Source of the DNA: Xanthobacteraceae bacterium
GTDB lineage: Bacteria; Pseudomonadota; Alphaproteobacteria; Rhizobiales; Xanthobacteraceae
NCBI GenBank assembly: GCA_022841625.1
Contig: JALHRD010000030.1
Span: forward strand, 1 to 60,956
Reading direction: 5' to 3'
DNA length: 60,956 nt
Within the stretch, counting starts at the first letter, position 1, and the number at the start of each line of letters is the position of its first letter. The notes under the pieces were generated by a model. It worked only from the letters and a program-made list of their open reading frames with translations, ran no database searches and was not told the DNA's origin. The position numbers and the translations under genes were made by a program. Below, one piece after another: positions 8,698-20,093 of this stretch.

Positions 8698-9699
8698 ATG
8701 ACCAAGAAAACTTCTCGCGACATCACCCGCCGCGCGTTGGTCGCCGGCACCGCCGCCGGCACTGTCGCGCTCGCCGGCGCGCCGGCATCCGCGCAGCGCT
8801 GCCCCGAGCCGCCGCCGCGCGTCAAAGGCCCGCCGGTGTTCCGCGATCTCGACCAGACCGACATCGACGAGGGCTATGACAACGACGTCTATGCCTTCAA
8901 TGCCAAGCATCTCGGCGAACGCCGGGTGTTCAACAACCGGATCGCGCAGGCGCTGCTCGCCAAGCCCGAGCGCGTCAAATACGGTCCGGCGGACATCGAA
9001 CGGCTCGATTTCTACAAGACGTCACGGCCGAATGCGCCGGTGTTGATCTTTATTCATGGCGGCAGCTGGCGCGGCGGCCGCGCCGAGCAATTCACCACTT
9101 ATGCCGAGCCCTATGTGAGAGCCGGCGCCAATTTCGCGGTGCTCGATTTCACCAATGTCGGCGAAACCGGCGGCGATATTTTCCCGCTGGTTGACCAGTG
9201 CCGTCGTGCGGTGGCCTGGCTTTACCGCAATGCTGGGAAATTCGGCGGCGATCCGGAGCGGCTCTATATCATCAGCCGTTCCTCCGGCAGCCATCTCACC
9301 AGTTGCGTGTTGATCAGCGAATGGGAAAAGCAGGGCCTGCCGCGCAATATCGTCAAGGGCGCGGTGCTCGGCTCGGGCATGTACGACCTTGCGCCGGTGC
9401 GGCTATCGCGGCGTTCGTCATTTGTGAAATTCACCGATGCGATGGTGCAGGATCTTTCCGCCATGCGGCACATCGAGAAGATCCATACCCCGGTGACGAT
9501 CGGCGTCGGCGCCCTGGAGACGCCGGAGTTCCAGCGCCAGGCGCGCGAATTCGCGGCCGCTCTGAAGGCGGCCGGCAAGCCCGCCGAATTGATCGTTGCG
9601 CAGGGCTACAACCACTACGAAACCGGCGAGACCATCGGCCATCCCTATGCGGTGCTTGGCCGCGCCGCGCTCGACATGATGGGGCTCGGCAAGATCTGA
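8698..9699 (+). CDS. Exported alpha/beta hydrolase, paralogue 2
   Basis: A 333-residue paralogue of the preceding gene, co-directional and 59 bp downstream. The signal region ITRRALVAGTAAG with cleavage after an Ala-rich stretch again looks Tat-like. HGGSWRGG, the acid-bearing ETPEFQRQAREFAAAL and GYNHYETGE are retained. The nucleophile motif reads SRSSGSH, so the first Gly of G-x-S-x-G is Ser, while the catalytic Ser and second Gly are kept. GGGGAG lies five bases before ATG 8698. The pair probably arose by tandem duplication. Confidence 0.85.
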   Translation: MTKKTSRDITRRALVAGTAAGTVALAGAPASAQRCPEPPPRVKGPPVFRDLDQTDIDEGYDNDVYAFNAKHLGERRVFNNRIAQALLAKPERVKYGPADIERLDFYKTSRPNAPVLIFIHGGSWRGGRAEQFTTYAEPYVRAGANFAVLDFTNVGETGGDIFPLVDQCRRAVAWLYRNAGKFGGDPERLYIISRSSGSHLTSCVLISEWEKQGLPRNIVKGAVLGSGMYDLAPVRLSRRSSFVKFTDAMVQDLSAMRHIEKIHTPVTIGVGALETPEFQRQAREFAAALKAAGKPAELIVAQGYNHYETGETIGHPYAVLGRAALDMMGLGKI

Positions 9700-10015
9700 G
9701 ACCGCGAACGCGCATAACAGCGGTGGATAGCGCGTATGACCGCTTAATTTCGCAGCGGCCAATAGGTATCATGTGCCGGCTGGCATCCGGGAATCAGAAT
9801 CACACGACGCTGATACATTCTGGTTATGCGTGACGAAGCTGCGAGCGCGGCGCGCGCCTGCCCCACCGGGGAAGGGGTGCCGCCGGAGCCCACAGCGCGC
9901 GTATGGCTGACGTTTCGATGACCGTAAGCACCATGCAGAGCTAAGCACCACGCAGAGCAATGCGACGTAGAGCGATGACCAACGGTCGGTGACGCGCATG
10001 GCGCGGGAGGGGGCG
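9700..10015. other. Intergenic stretch with a 17-bp direct repeat
   Basis: About 316 bases without a supported gene. The only structure noticed is a tandem direct repeat, taagcaccatgcagagc at 9925-9941 followed by the same unit with one change at 9942-9958. This is just upstream of the XRE gene, so it could be an operator or the remains of a lost toxin partner. A 31-codon frame from 9825 has no recognisable product. Confidence 0.4.
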
Positions 10016-10309
10016 ATGAACAAAGCCGCTGACAAGATTGTGCAGGGGTGGCGTGAGATCGCGGCGCGTAATCGCAGCGATCGCCTGCCCGGCGGGCGGG
10101 TGTTTGTTCCAAAAACCGTCGACGTGACCGCGATCCGGCGCAAGACTGGCCTGTCGCAGCAGAAGTTCTCGGCCCGCATCGGCGTGTCGACCGGAACGCT
10201 GCGCAATTGGGAGCAGGGCCGCCGACAGCCGGAAGGGCCGGCGCGGGTTTTGCTCGCCATGCTGGCGCGCAATCCGCATCTGGTGGAAGAGACTTTGGGC
10301 CGCAAATAA
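10016..10309 (+). CDS. Orphan XRE-family regulator (antitoxin-like)
   Basis: A 97-residue helix-turn-helix protein. The DNA-binding segment is TAIRRKTGLSQQKFSARIGV, followed by STGTLRNWEQGRRQPEGPAR, the hallmark end of NadS/HigA-type antitoxin domains. Such proteins usually follow a RelE-type toxin gene, but none is seen in the 316 bases upstream. GGGAGGGGG precedes the ATG at 10016; the longer frame from 9989 is less likely. The gene is followed within 8 bp by a copy of the bipartite palindromic repeat. Confidence 0.75.
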   Translation: MNKAADKIVQGWREIAARNRSDRLPGGRVFVPKTVDVTAIRRKTGLSQQKFSARIGVSTGTLRNWEQGRRQPEGPARVLLAMLARNPHLVEETLGRK

Positions 10310-10316
10310 GCGCGCA

Positions 10317-10485
10317 CTAGTGGTCCAATTCTAACATTCGCATCCCATTTCCGCGGGCGATTTTGCGAATGTTAGAATCAAAGGACCACTAGCAAGTATA
10401 GGATGCTAGTGGAGTTTTGGATTTGACATTCGCATCGCGTGCTCGCTGCCAGGTGGGTAGCGAATGTCAAATCCACTCCACTAGC
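10317..10485. repeat. Bipartite palindromic repeat, copy 1
   Basis: Two palindromes joined by a 12-base linker. Module A (10317-10392) has outer arms CTAGTGGTCC/GGACCACTAG and inner arms ATTCTAACATTCGCA/TGCGAATGTTAGAAT. Module B (10405-10485) has outer arms GCTAGTGGAG/CTCCACTAGC and inner arms TGGATTTGACATTCGC/GCGAATGTCAAATCCA. Nearly the same sequence recurs at 28134 and 60796. Copy 1 lies between two convergent genes, where it could also act as a bidirectional terminator. Confidence 0.92.
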
Positions 10486-10495
10486 GCCGCACGCC

Positions 10496-10894
10496 TTAAG
10501 CCACCGTGGCCACGCCGGCGGCGGCCACCTGTTCGTCCTCGTGCGAGGCGACGCCCGAAACGCCAATGGCGCCGACGCATTCGCCGCGCACCAGGATTGG
10601 CAGCGCCCCTTGGATCAGAATGCCCGCAGGAAAGTTGGCAAAGGCCGGCCGTTCCTTGACCCGGTCCTCGAAAAACTTGCTCGGCCGCTTGGTGAGCGCC
10701 GAGGTATGCGCCTTGCCGATCGCGACTTCGGCGGTGATCGCGGCCGCGCCGTCCATGCGGTCGAACGCCAAAAGGTGGCCGCCGTCGTCGACAATCGCGA
10801 TCGAGACGTTCCACTTGTGCTTTTCGGCTTCCGCCCGGCAGGCGGCCATCGCTTTGGTGAGATCGGATGAGGTCAGGCAGGGTTTGTCACGCAT
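10496..10894 (-). CDS. GlcG/HbpS-family heme-binding-like protein
   Basis: A 132-residue protein of the GlcG/HbpS (DUF336) family. Family blocks are visible: SIAIVDDGGHLLAFDRMDGA near the N-terminus, then AIGKAHTSALTKRPS, and the Gly-rich FPAGILIQGALPILVRGECVGAIGVSG. Members bind heme or cobalamin, or occur with glycolate and diol catabolism genes; their biochemical role is often unclear. There is no signal peptide, so it is probably cytoplasmic. It ends 11 bp from repeat copy 1 and is followed upstream on the same strand by a small Cys-rich protein and an LLM monooxygenase. Confidence 0.85.
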   Translation of the reverse strand: MRDKPCLTSSDLTKAMAACRAEAEKHKWNVSIAIVDDGGHLLAFDRMDGAAAITAEVAIGKAHTSALTKRPSKFFEDRVKERPAFANFPAGILIQGALPILVRGECVGAIGVSGVASHEDEQVAAAGVATVA

Positions 10895-10921
10895 GGCTTA
10901 CTCCCGGTTGCTGGTTCGATT

Positions 10922-11224
10922 TTATTGTTTCGATTTTTTGGCGGGCTTATCGGCTTTGGCTTTGGCCCGCTTGGCTTTGCGCTGGGGTGCGCAAGGCTTG
11001 CGCGTGCAGCTATCGGCGATCTGGGCTGAAATATCCCGGCATCGCACGGTCTCTTTGATATTGGTGCCGGTCGGACAGGCGGCGGCCAGCTTTTCGGCCA
11101 GCGCCTGGCACCGTTGATCCTGGGCCTTGAGCTGGACCCGGCAGTCGGCGGGCTCGGCCATCGCTTGGCTGGCGGCGATCGCCAGACTTGCAGCCAGCAG
11201 CAGCGTCGTTTGCAATAATCTCAT
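10922..11224 (-). CDS. Small exported Cys-rich, Lys-tailed protein
   Basis: A 100-residue hypothetical protein. An N-terminal signal peptide (MRLLQTTLLLAASLAIAASQ, then AMA) precedes a mature part with six cysteines (in CRVQ, CQAL, ACPTG, CRDI, SCTRKPC) and a strongly basic tail rich in Lys, Ala and Arg. The even cysteine number suggests three disulfides in the periplasm. The start at 11224 lies four bases after the stop of the LLM gene, so it may be translationally coupled. No family recognised. Confidence 0.6.
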   Translation of the reverse strand: MRLLQTTLLLAASLAIAASQAMAEPADCRVQLKAQDQRCQALAEKLAAACPTGTNIKETVRCRDISAQIADSCTRKPCAPQRKAKRAKAKADKPAKKSKQ

Positions 11225-11228
11225 GCGA

Positions 11229-12302
11229 TCACGCGGCACGTCGCTTGTGACCGCCCTCGAAGGCGGGCGCGACTTCGCGCATGAATCGGTCCATTTCCTC
11301 TTTTACCTGGCTATGCGGCTTTAGTCCGACGTTGAAATAGAGAATCACCTCGGAGAAGCCTGCCGCCTCGACCTTTTTGAGGGTCTCGGTAATCCGCGCC
11401 GGCGAGCCCAGCAGCACCGAATTCTCGGTCAAGTCCTCGGCCTTGATCTTGTGCAGGCGTTCGACGATCTCGATGAAATAGCGGTAGCTCGGCGGCGCGG
11501 TTTGCGGGTCGCCCGGGAACGCCGGGATCACGCATTCCTTATAATAGCGGATCTGGCGGGCGCGCTGCGCCGCCTCCTGCTCCTGGGTGTCGGCAAAATG
11601 CGTGAAATAGCTGCACATCAGCCGACCGGGCTTGTTGCCGTGCTTGATACAGGTCTCGTTGTAGAGGTCGGCGACCTGTTTGAGCCCGCCGAAACTCATG
11701 GCGGCGGCAAACGGCGCGACGATCAAGCCGCAGCCGAGCCGGGCGGCGAGTTCGATCGAGAGCTTGGAGAACGACGCCACATAAGTCGGGATCGGATTTT
11801 GCACCGGCTTGGGCGTGATGCGCACGTCTTCGAAGGAATAATGCTGGCCTTGGTGGGTGATGCGGCCGTCGGCGGCCCACAGCTTGCGCACCAGCTCAAG
11901 GCCCTCTTCGAAAATGCCCTGGTTGTCGGCGAAGGAGATATGGAACGGATCATATTCGCGCTTGTCGTAGCCGCGCCCGGCGGCGAAATCGACCCGGCCA
12001 TTGGACAAAAGATCGAGCGTCGCCCATTGCTCGGCCACGCGTATCGGATGGTGCAGCGGCAGCACCGTCACCGCCGGCGCCAGCCGGATATGCTTGGTGC
12101 GCGCCGCGATATAGGCGAGCACCAGATCGGGACAGGACAAGACGCCGAGCGAATTGAAATGGTGTTCGCCGATCCAGGCCGAATTCATGCCGAGCGTATC
12201 GGCATACAGCGCCTCGGCGGTGATGTCCGCGACGAACTGGTTAGGGCTACGCGGATTGTTGTCGTAGTGGTTATCGCTGAGCGTGAAATAGCCGAATTCC
12301 AT
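11229..12302 (-). CDS. LLM-class flavin-dependent monooxygenase
   Basis: A 357-residue luciferase-like flavin oxidoreductase. Typical segments are EFGYFTLSDNHYD at the barrel start, SAWIGEHHFNSLGVLSCPDL, the conserved HPIRVAEQWATLDLLSNGRV and GRGYDKREYDPF, and the late block LLGSPARITETLKKVEAAGF. It shares the fold but not close sequence with the LLM gene at 2361, so the two are not recent duplicates. It heads a minus-strand unit with the Cys-rich protein and possibly the GlcG-like gene. Substrate unknown. Confidence 0.88.
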   Translation of the reverse strand: MEFGYFTLSDNHYDNNPRSPNQFVADITAEALYADTLGMNSAWIGEHHFNSLGVLSCPDLVLAYIAARTKHIRLAPAVTVLPLHHPIRVAEQWATLDLLSNGRVDFAAGRGYDKREYDPFHISFADNQGIFEEGLELVRKLWAADGRITHQGQHYSFEDVRITPKPVQNPIPTYVASFSKLSIELAARLGCGLIVAPFAAAMSFGGLKQVADLYNETCIKHGNKPGRLMCSYFTHFADTQEQEAAQRARQIRYYKECVIPAFPGDPQTAPPSYRYFIEIVERLHKIKAEDLTENSVLLGSPARITETLKKVEAAGFSEVILYFNVGLKPHSQVKEEMDRFMREVAPAFEGGHKRRAA

Positions 12303-12446
12303 GGGGTCCCCATACGCACGTCAGATCGTCGCGGCGCAGCATAGCCGCCGGCATGCCGGCCTGTCACGGCCACGTTGTTTCGCGCCGCCATTGACGGCCT
12401 AGCATGACCTTGCGACCATTGATCGATACGCTTCGATATCCTAGGC

Positions 12447-12638
12447 GAAATTTCGGACATCGAGACCTTCGCCGCAGGGGCGGGCATTCGGGAGGTTGCC
12501 CGATTGCGACGCGTGTATGGACGCGGTCGCTGGCGCAAACGCAAGGGGGTTGCCCGCGTTCGCGTGGTGGATGGATCGGTTCGCCTTGCTGAAGTACACT
12601 GGTATGAGGCGGCTGGGATCGGACGCAAGGAATTCTAG
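12447..12638 (+). pseudogene. Decayed small basic protein
   Basis: An open frame reading EISDIETFAAGAGIREVARL, then a strongly basic GRGRWRKRKGVARVR and ending HWYEAAGIGRKEF. From memory, small rhizobial hypothetical proteins share the pattern ELHWYEAxGIGRKEx followed by KIK. Here the frame has no ATG, GTG or TTG where such proteins begin: an ATT sits just before SDIET. It also stops with TAG where a Lys codon (AAG) would give the usual KIK tail; the following codons are ATC AAA. Both features suggest inactivation. Use of the rare ATT start cannot be excluded. Confidence 0.45.
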
Positions 12639-12668
12639 ATCAAACACTTCATTTGAGAACGCAGAGCC

Positions 12669-12899
12669 ATGACAAAAGCACAAGCAATACAACTGGTCGT
12701 GTGCATCGACAACGAGGGTTATCCGGTGTCGCTTGAGAAGCGCAAGATCTACGTTGCGCTGCGCGACGCGGATGCGGACAAGCTCGGCCTGATGAGGATC
12801 GTCGATGAATCCGGGGATGATTACCTCTATCCAAAGCGGTTTTTCCGCCCGATCGCTTTGCCTTCGTCCGTCAAGCGGGCGGTATTGGCCGCCGCGTGA
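12669..12899 (+). CDS. Conserved small hypothetical protein
   Basis: A 76-residue soluble protein, MTKAQAIQLVVCIDNEGYPV at the start, then SLEKRKIYVALRDADADKLG, with a conserved-looking DESGDDYLYPKRFF and a short hydrophobic end. Similar proteins (residue pattern YPxSLExRKIYVxLxDxxA and DESGEDYLYP) are common hypotheticals in rhizobia as I recall. It lies 34 bp before the third hydrolase paralogue. Function unknown. Confidence 0.7.
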   Translation: MTKAQAIQLVVCIDNEGYPVSLEKRKIYVALRDADADKLGLMRIVDESGDDYLYPKRFFRPIALPSSVKRAVLAAA

Positions 12900-12933
12900 A
12901 ATCTAACTGCGATCGCGATAGGAAACCGTGGTC

Positions 12934-13842
12934 ATGACCGACACGCTCGCCGCCCCGCGCACCAAAGGCCCGCTGGTCTGGATGAATATGGACCAGACCG
13001 AGCTCGACAATGCCTATGACCAGGCGGTCTATGCGCCCAACCAGCCGTTGGTGCATGCCCGCCGCAACGCCGCGACGGTGCGGGCCAAGGCGCGGCTTGG
13101 CGTGCCGCAGCGCTTCCAATATGGCGCGAGCGAGATCGAGAGTGTCGACGTCTATCGCAGCAGCAAAAATCCCGACAACGCCCCGATCAATGTCTACATC
13201 CACGGCGGCGCCTGGCGGAACGGCCGCTCGGCCGATTTCGTATTTCTGTCCGAGATGATTGTCGATGCCGGCGCCCATTCGGTGATCGCCGATTTCAGCA
13301 ATATCGACGACGTCGGCGGCAATCTGATGGCCATGGCCCAGCAGGTCCGCTCGGCGGTCGCTTGGGTCTATAACAATGCGCAGAAATTTGGCGGCGACAA
13401 AAACCGGCTGTTCGTCACCGGCCATTCGTCGGGTGCGCATCTGACCAGTTGCATCGTGACCTGCGACTGGCAGCGGGATTTCGGCCTGCCCAAGGACATC
13501 ATCAAGGGCAGCATGCTGGCCTCGGGCATGTATGACTTGGTGCCGGTGCGGCTTTCCAAGCGCTCGAAATATGTCGCCTTCACCGATGCGATTGTCGAGG
13601 AACTCTCGGCGATCCGTCATCTCGACCGGCTCAATTGCCCGATCGTGGTCGCCCATGGCACCCAGGAGACGCCCGAATTCCAGCGCCAGGCGCGCGACTT
13701 TGCCGGTGCGGTCAAGGCCGCCGGCAAGCCGATCACCTTCATTGTCGGCGAGGGCTATAACCACTTCGAGATCCAGGAAACCCTGGCCTCGCCCTATGGG
13801 CTGCTCGGCCGCGAACTGCTCAAGCTGATGCAGCTGGCCTAA
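12934..13842 (+). CDS. Cytosolic alpha/beta hydrolase, paralogue 3
   Basis: A 302-residue paralogue of the two exported hydrolases at 7.6 and 8.7 kb, but without a signal peptide, so predicted cytoplasmic. It keeps the N-terminal motif RTKGPLVWMNMDQTELDNAY, HGGAWRNG, a canonical GHSSGAH elbow, ETPEFQRQARDFAGAVKAAG and GYNHFEIQE. All three share this segment order, which argues for duplication followed by relocation to another compartment. The start is ambiguous: GTG at 12928 (4 bases after AGGA) or ATG at 12934 (10 bases after it). Confidence 0.85.
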   Translation: MTDTLAAPRTKGPLVWMNMDQTELDNAYDQAVYAPNQPLVHARRNAATVRAKARLGVPQRFQYGASEIESVDVYRSSKNPDNAPINVYIHGGAWRNGRSADFVFLSEMIVDAGAHSVIADFSNIDDVGGNLMAMAQQVRSAVAWVYNNAQKFGGDKNRLFVTGHSSGAHLTSCIVTCDWQRDFGLPKDIIKGSMLASGMYDLVPVRLSKRSKYVAFTDAIVEELSAIRHLDRLNCPIVVAHGTQETPEFQRQARDFAGAVKAAGKPITFIVGEGYNHFEIQETLASPYGLLGRELLKLMQLA

Positions 13843-13956
13843 ATCCGAACCCGCAATGTTGCGTCAGCGCTGCCGCGCGCGGCGGCGCCGCGGCTGCGAA
13901 CACGCTGTCGCCGTCGATCGCGCGATTGACCGTGCGCCACCTGACCGGTCCGCGCC

Positions 13957-14100
13957 TCACAGCGCGACGGCGAGCACCATCGCCAGCGACACCGCCACAT
14001 AGGTAGTGACGGTGGCGATCGAGTGGAATTGCGACATCAGGCCCACAAACCACAGCGCCGAGCCGAGCGCGATCAAACCGTGACGAAGGGATTTTGGCAT
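13957..14100 (-). CDS. Small two-helix membrane protein
   Basis: A 47-residue frame from ATG 14100: MPKSLRHGLIALGSALWFVG, then a short loop and a second hydrophobic stretch TYVAVSLAMVLAVAL. Two transmembrane helices with a basic N-terminus would place both ends inside. No clear Shine-Dalgarno site is seen, so the call rests on composition and codon use. Function unknown. Confidence 0.45.
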   Translation of the reverse strand: MPKSLRHGLIALGSALWFVGLMSQFHSIATVTTYVAVSLAMVLAVAL

Positions 14101-14436
14101 GGGAATAAATCCGCACAAACGCAACACAACAAACCGGCGGGAGATGCGACGACAACTCCCGGACCGCGCCCCCGATTTTATTTTTTGGTGAGCGGCGCGC
14201 GGGAAGGCAAGTGAATTCGTCACGTGCGCGCTTTTTTAGCGCACGCGTTCGATTGGCTGTGGGGCGATGCGTCAGCAGCAGGCGCATGCCCCGTGGTTTT
14301 CGAATTGCGCGTCGGTGCGCGCTGCGATGGATCGCGAACGTCGGAAACGGGGGCACCGACCAGCGCTTGCGAACAACCGAAGGGTCGTTTGTGAGTCGGG
14401 GCGCGCGGCCCTGCGACGGATGCGACAGGAACACTC
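14101..14436. other. Gene-free stretch upstream of the candidate sRNA
   Basis: No supported gene. A 7-bp hairpin (CGTGCGC at 14223-14229, GCGCACG at 14239-14245) has a T-rich loop rather than a following T tract, so I do not call it a terminator. Confidence 0.35.
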
Positions 14437-14465
14437 TTGCGCCCCTCCCATAAAATTTGTATAAA
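14437..14465 (+). promoter_or_regulatory. Sigma-70-type promoter of the candidate sRNA
   Basis: TTGCGC at 14437-14442 and TATAAA at 14460-14465 are separated by exactly 17 bases, close to the housekeeping consensus. A short structured transcript ending in an intrinsic terminator would start about six bases downstream. Confidence 0.5.
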
Positions 14466-14470
14466 TTTAG

Positions 14471-14530
14471 TTATCCCTCTCTCGGGATACCTCCTACTCT
14501 CAACTCGGCCCCGCTTGCGGGGCTTTTTCT
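14471..14530 (+). ncRNA. Candidate trans-acting small RNA upstream of recA
   Basis: A roughly 60-nt predicted transcript. Stem 1 pairs TATCCC (14472-14477) with GGGATA (14484-14489). A single-stranded linker acctcctactctcaact follows; it contains CCTCCT, complementary to Shine-Dalgarno sequences. The 3' hairpin GCCCCG/CGGGGC (14508-14523) is followed by TTTTT, a good intrinsic terminator. The layout of hairpin, anti-SD linker and terminator resembles alphaproteobacterial sRNAs with CU-rich loops. It could instead be a leader for recA, but the terminator and the separate SOS box downstream argue for an independent unit. Confidence 0.5.
14506..14530 (+). terminator. Intrinsic terminator of the candidate sRNA
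   Basis: GCCCCG, a four-base loop and CGGGGC are followed directly by a run of five T residues and a further T-rich stretch. It separates the upstream unit from the recA promoter region. Confidence 0.75.
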
Positions 14531-14630
14531 TTTATTACAGACACTTGATGCTATTTGTTTGGGTGATGAGGTAGCGGCGTATCGGGTATCGGCGAGGTTG
14601 CGTTGAGCGCGGAGGTGTTAAATTTCATAA

Positions 14631-14645
14631 GAACATATTGCGAAC
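14631..14645 (+). promoter_or_regulatory. LexA operator (SOS box) of recA
   Basis: GAACATATTGCGAAC fits the alphaproteobacterial LexA site, the direct repeat GAAC-N7-GAAC. A further GAAC follows at 14649. It lies about 110 bp before the recA start codon, so recA is expected to be derepressed on DNA damage. Confidence 0.85.
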
Positions 14646-14752
14646 ATAGAACATATCGTGTACAGTTATTTTTTAACAGAGGATGGGCCGGGGCGGTGGG
14701 GTGGTCCCTTCGTTGTCGGTCTGCCGAATCCCCGTCATAAGGAGTGGGAGCT

Positions 14753-15847
<1,095 letters not shown>

Positions 15848-15926
15848 CCCCCAACCCCCAACCCCCGACGCCCCCTGCGGGAGCGCTGTTGTCACGGCGA
15901 CCCAAGTCGGCTTGACCCGGCTTGGG

Positions 15927-15956
15927 CGCTTGCGTTTTGGCCGCTTGCGTTTTGGG
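15927..15956. repeat. Two-unit 15-bp tandem repeat
   Basis: The unit cgcttgcgttttggc/g occurs twice in succession in the 263-bp recA-alaS gap. A looser third copy (gcgctcgcgtttccgg) follows at about 15970. No gene or terminator was seen in this gap. Confidence 0.6.
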
Positions 15957-16110
15957 CACTCGTATTGGGCGCTCGCGTTTCCGGCCGGACCGGTCCCGCA
16001 GCGCCCTTTCTGGACAGTGAGGCACCCCGCCGCTACATATCCGCAGCGACGTGAGCCGGACGAATTGAGGCGGCCCGGCTGGCAGTTAGCGGCGAAAATC
16101 CGGAACCGAT

Positions 16111-18768
<2,658 letters not shown>

Positions 18769-18851
18769 CATCGCGAAACCGCCCCAGCCTGCGCTACAAT
18801 CGAACGGGGTGATTCCGCCCGCCGCAGGAATGCGCCAATGAGACGTCAGTC

Positions 18852-20093
18852 ATGACCCGCCAGAAGCCCGCGGACATCCGGCGGCGGCTTTACGAAATCC
18901 TGGAGCAGGGCTCGGTCGGCGACCGCACCGGCGATATCGTCGGCCGCGCCCTGGTGCTGCTGATCTTTATCAATCTGACCGCGGTGGTGCTCGAATCGGT
19001 GCCGGCGCTGGCCGCCCGCTATGGCGTCTGGTTCAAGGTGATCGAGTTCGCCTCGCTCATTGTGTTCACGGTCGAGTATCTGTTGCGGCTGTGGGTCACG
19101 GTCGAGCACGCGCCGTACCGCCACCTCAAGCCCGGCATGGCGCGGTTCAAATACGCCACCAGCGCCGGCGGTATTGTCGATCTTCTGGCGATTCTGCCGT
19201 TCTGGTTTGCATTCATACTGCCGGATGAGTTCCGGGTCATTTTGGCGTTCCGGATCGTTCGCTTCCTCAAGATCGCGCGCTACTCGCCGGCGATGCGCTC
19301 GCTGCTCGATGTGCTGTATTCCGAGCGCCGTGCGCTGTTCGGCTGCATCGTTATCCTGTTTGGGGCGACCCTGATGGCGGTGGCGCTGGCGCATCTGGTC
19401 GAGCGCGAGGCGCAGCCCGACAAGTTCGGCACCATTCCGGACGCCATGTGGTGGGCGATCGTGACGCTTGGCACCATCGGCTATGGCGATGTGGTGCCGG
19501 TGACCGTTGCGGGCAAGCTGGTCGCGGGCGTGACCATTTTTTTGGGATTGGTGATGATCGCGCTGCCGGTCGGCATCATCGCCAGCGGCTTTGCCGAGGA
19601 AGTCCATCGTCGCGATTTTGTGGTGACCTGGGGCATGGTGGCGCGGGTGCCGCTATTTGCCGAGCTCGACGCATCCGAGATTGCCGAAGTCATGCGGCTG
19701 TTGCGCGCGCAGCAGGTCGAGCCCGGCGGCGCCATCGCGCGGCGGGGCGACCCGGCGCATTCAATGTATTTCGTCGCCGCCGGTGAGGTCGAGATCGAGC
19801 TGCCACAGGAGCGCGTGCGGCTCGGCGTCGGTCATTTTTTCGGAGAAGTTGCGGTGCTGCGCCGGGCGCGCCGCTCGGCCAATGTCACGGCGGTGTCGCG
19901 CACCAGCCTGCTGGTGCTCGATGCCCACGATCTGCGCGCCCTGATGGAACGCGACGCGCGTATCGCGGCCCATGTCCATGAGGTCGCGCGCACCCGCTTG
20001 GGCCGCGAGCTGGTTACGCGTTCAGGCGATCTGATCACCGAAGAGCTTGAGGACGCCGAGCGCGCGCCGCCGCCGGCCGCGGGGCGGACTTAG
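18852..20093 (+). CDS. Cyclic-nucleotide-gated K+ channel (MloK1-like)
   Basis: A 413-residue inner-membrane channel. Six hydrophobic segments span about residues 28-250. The S4-like helix RVILAFRIVRFLKIAR carries only a few charges, the pore helix is followed by the K+ filter TIGYGD at 208-213, and the inner helix reads LGLVMIALPVGIIASGF. A C-terminal cyclic-nucleotide-binding domain starts at about 262. Its phosphate-binding cassette FFGEVAVLRRARRSANV (about 329-345) keeps the Gly-Glu and the Arg expected to contact the phosphate. This matches the Mesorhizobium loti MloK1 group. The 3' end overlaps the convergent acidic-protein gene by four bases. Confidence 0.9.
   Translation: MTRQKPADIRRRLYEILEQGSVGDRTGDIVGRALVLLIFINLTAVVLESVPALAARYGVWFKVIEFASLIVFTVEYLLRLWVTVEHAPYRHLKPGMARFKYATSAGGIVDLLAILPFWFAFILPDEFRVILAFRIVRFLKIARYSPAMRSLLDVLYSERRALFGCIVILFGATLMAVALAHLVEREAQPDKFGTIPDAMWWAIVTLGTIGYGDVVPVTVAGKLVAGVTIFLGLVMIALPVGIIASGFAEEVHRRDFVVTWGMVARVPLFAELDASEIAEVMRLLRAQQVEPGGAIARRGDPAHSMYFVAAGEVEIELPQERVRLGVGHFFGEVAVLRRARRSANVTAVSRTSLLVLDAHDLRALMERDARIAAHVHEVARTRLGRELVTRSGDLITEELEDAERAPPPAAGRT

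Noticed and set aside
10439-10500. Small protein starting MLAARWVANVKST inside the repeat
   Set aside because: The same frame occurs in copies 1 and 2 only because the repeat is copied. It lacks a ribosome binding site and its downstream parts differ.
14223-14245. Terminator hairpin in the gap before the sRNA
   Set aside because: The T run is in the loop and not after the stem, so it does not fit intrinsic termination.
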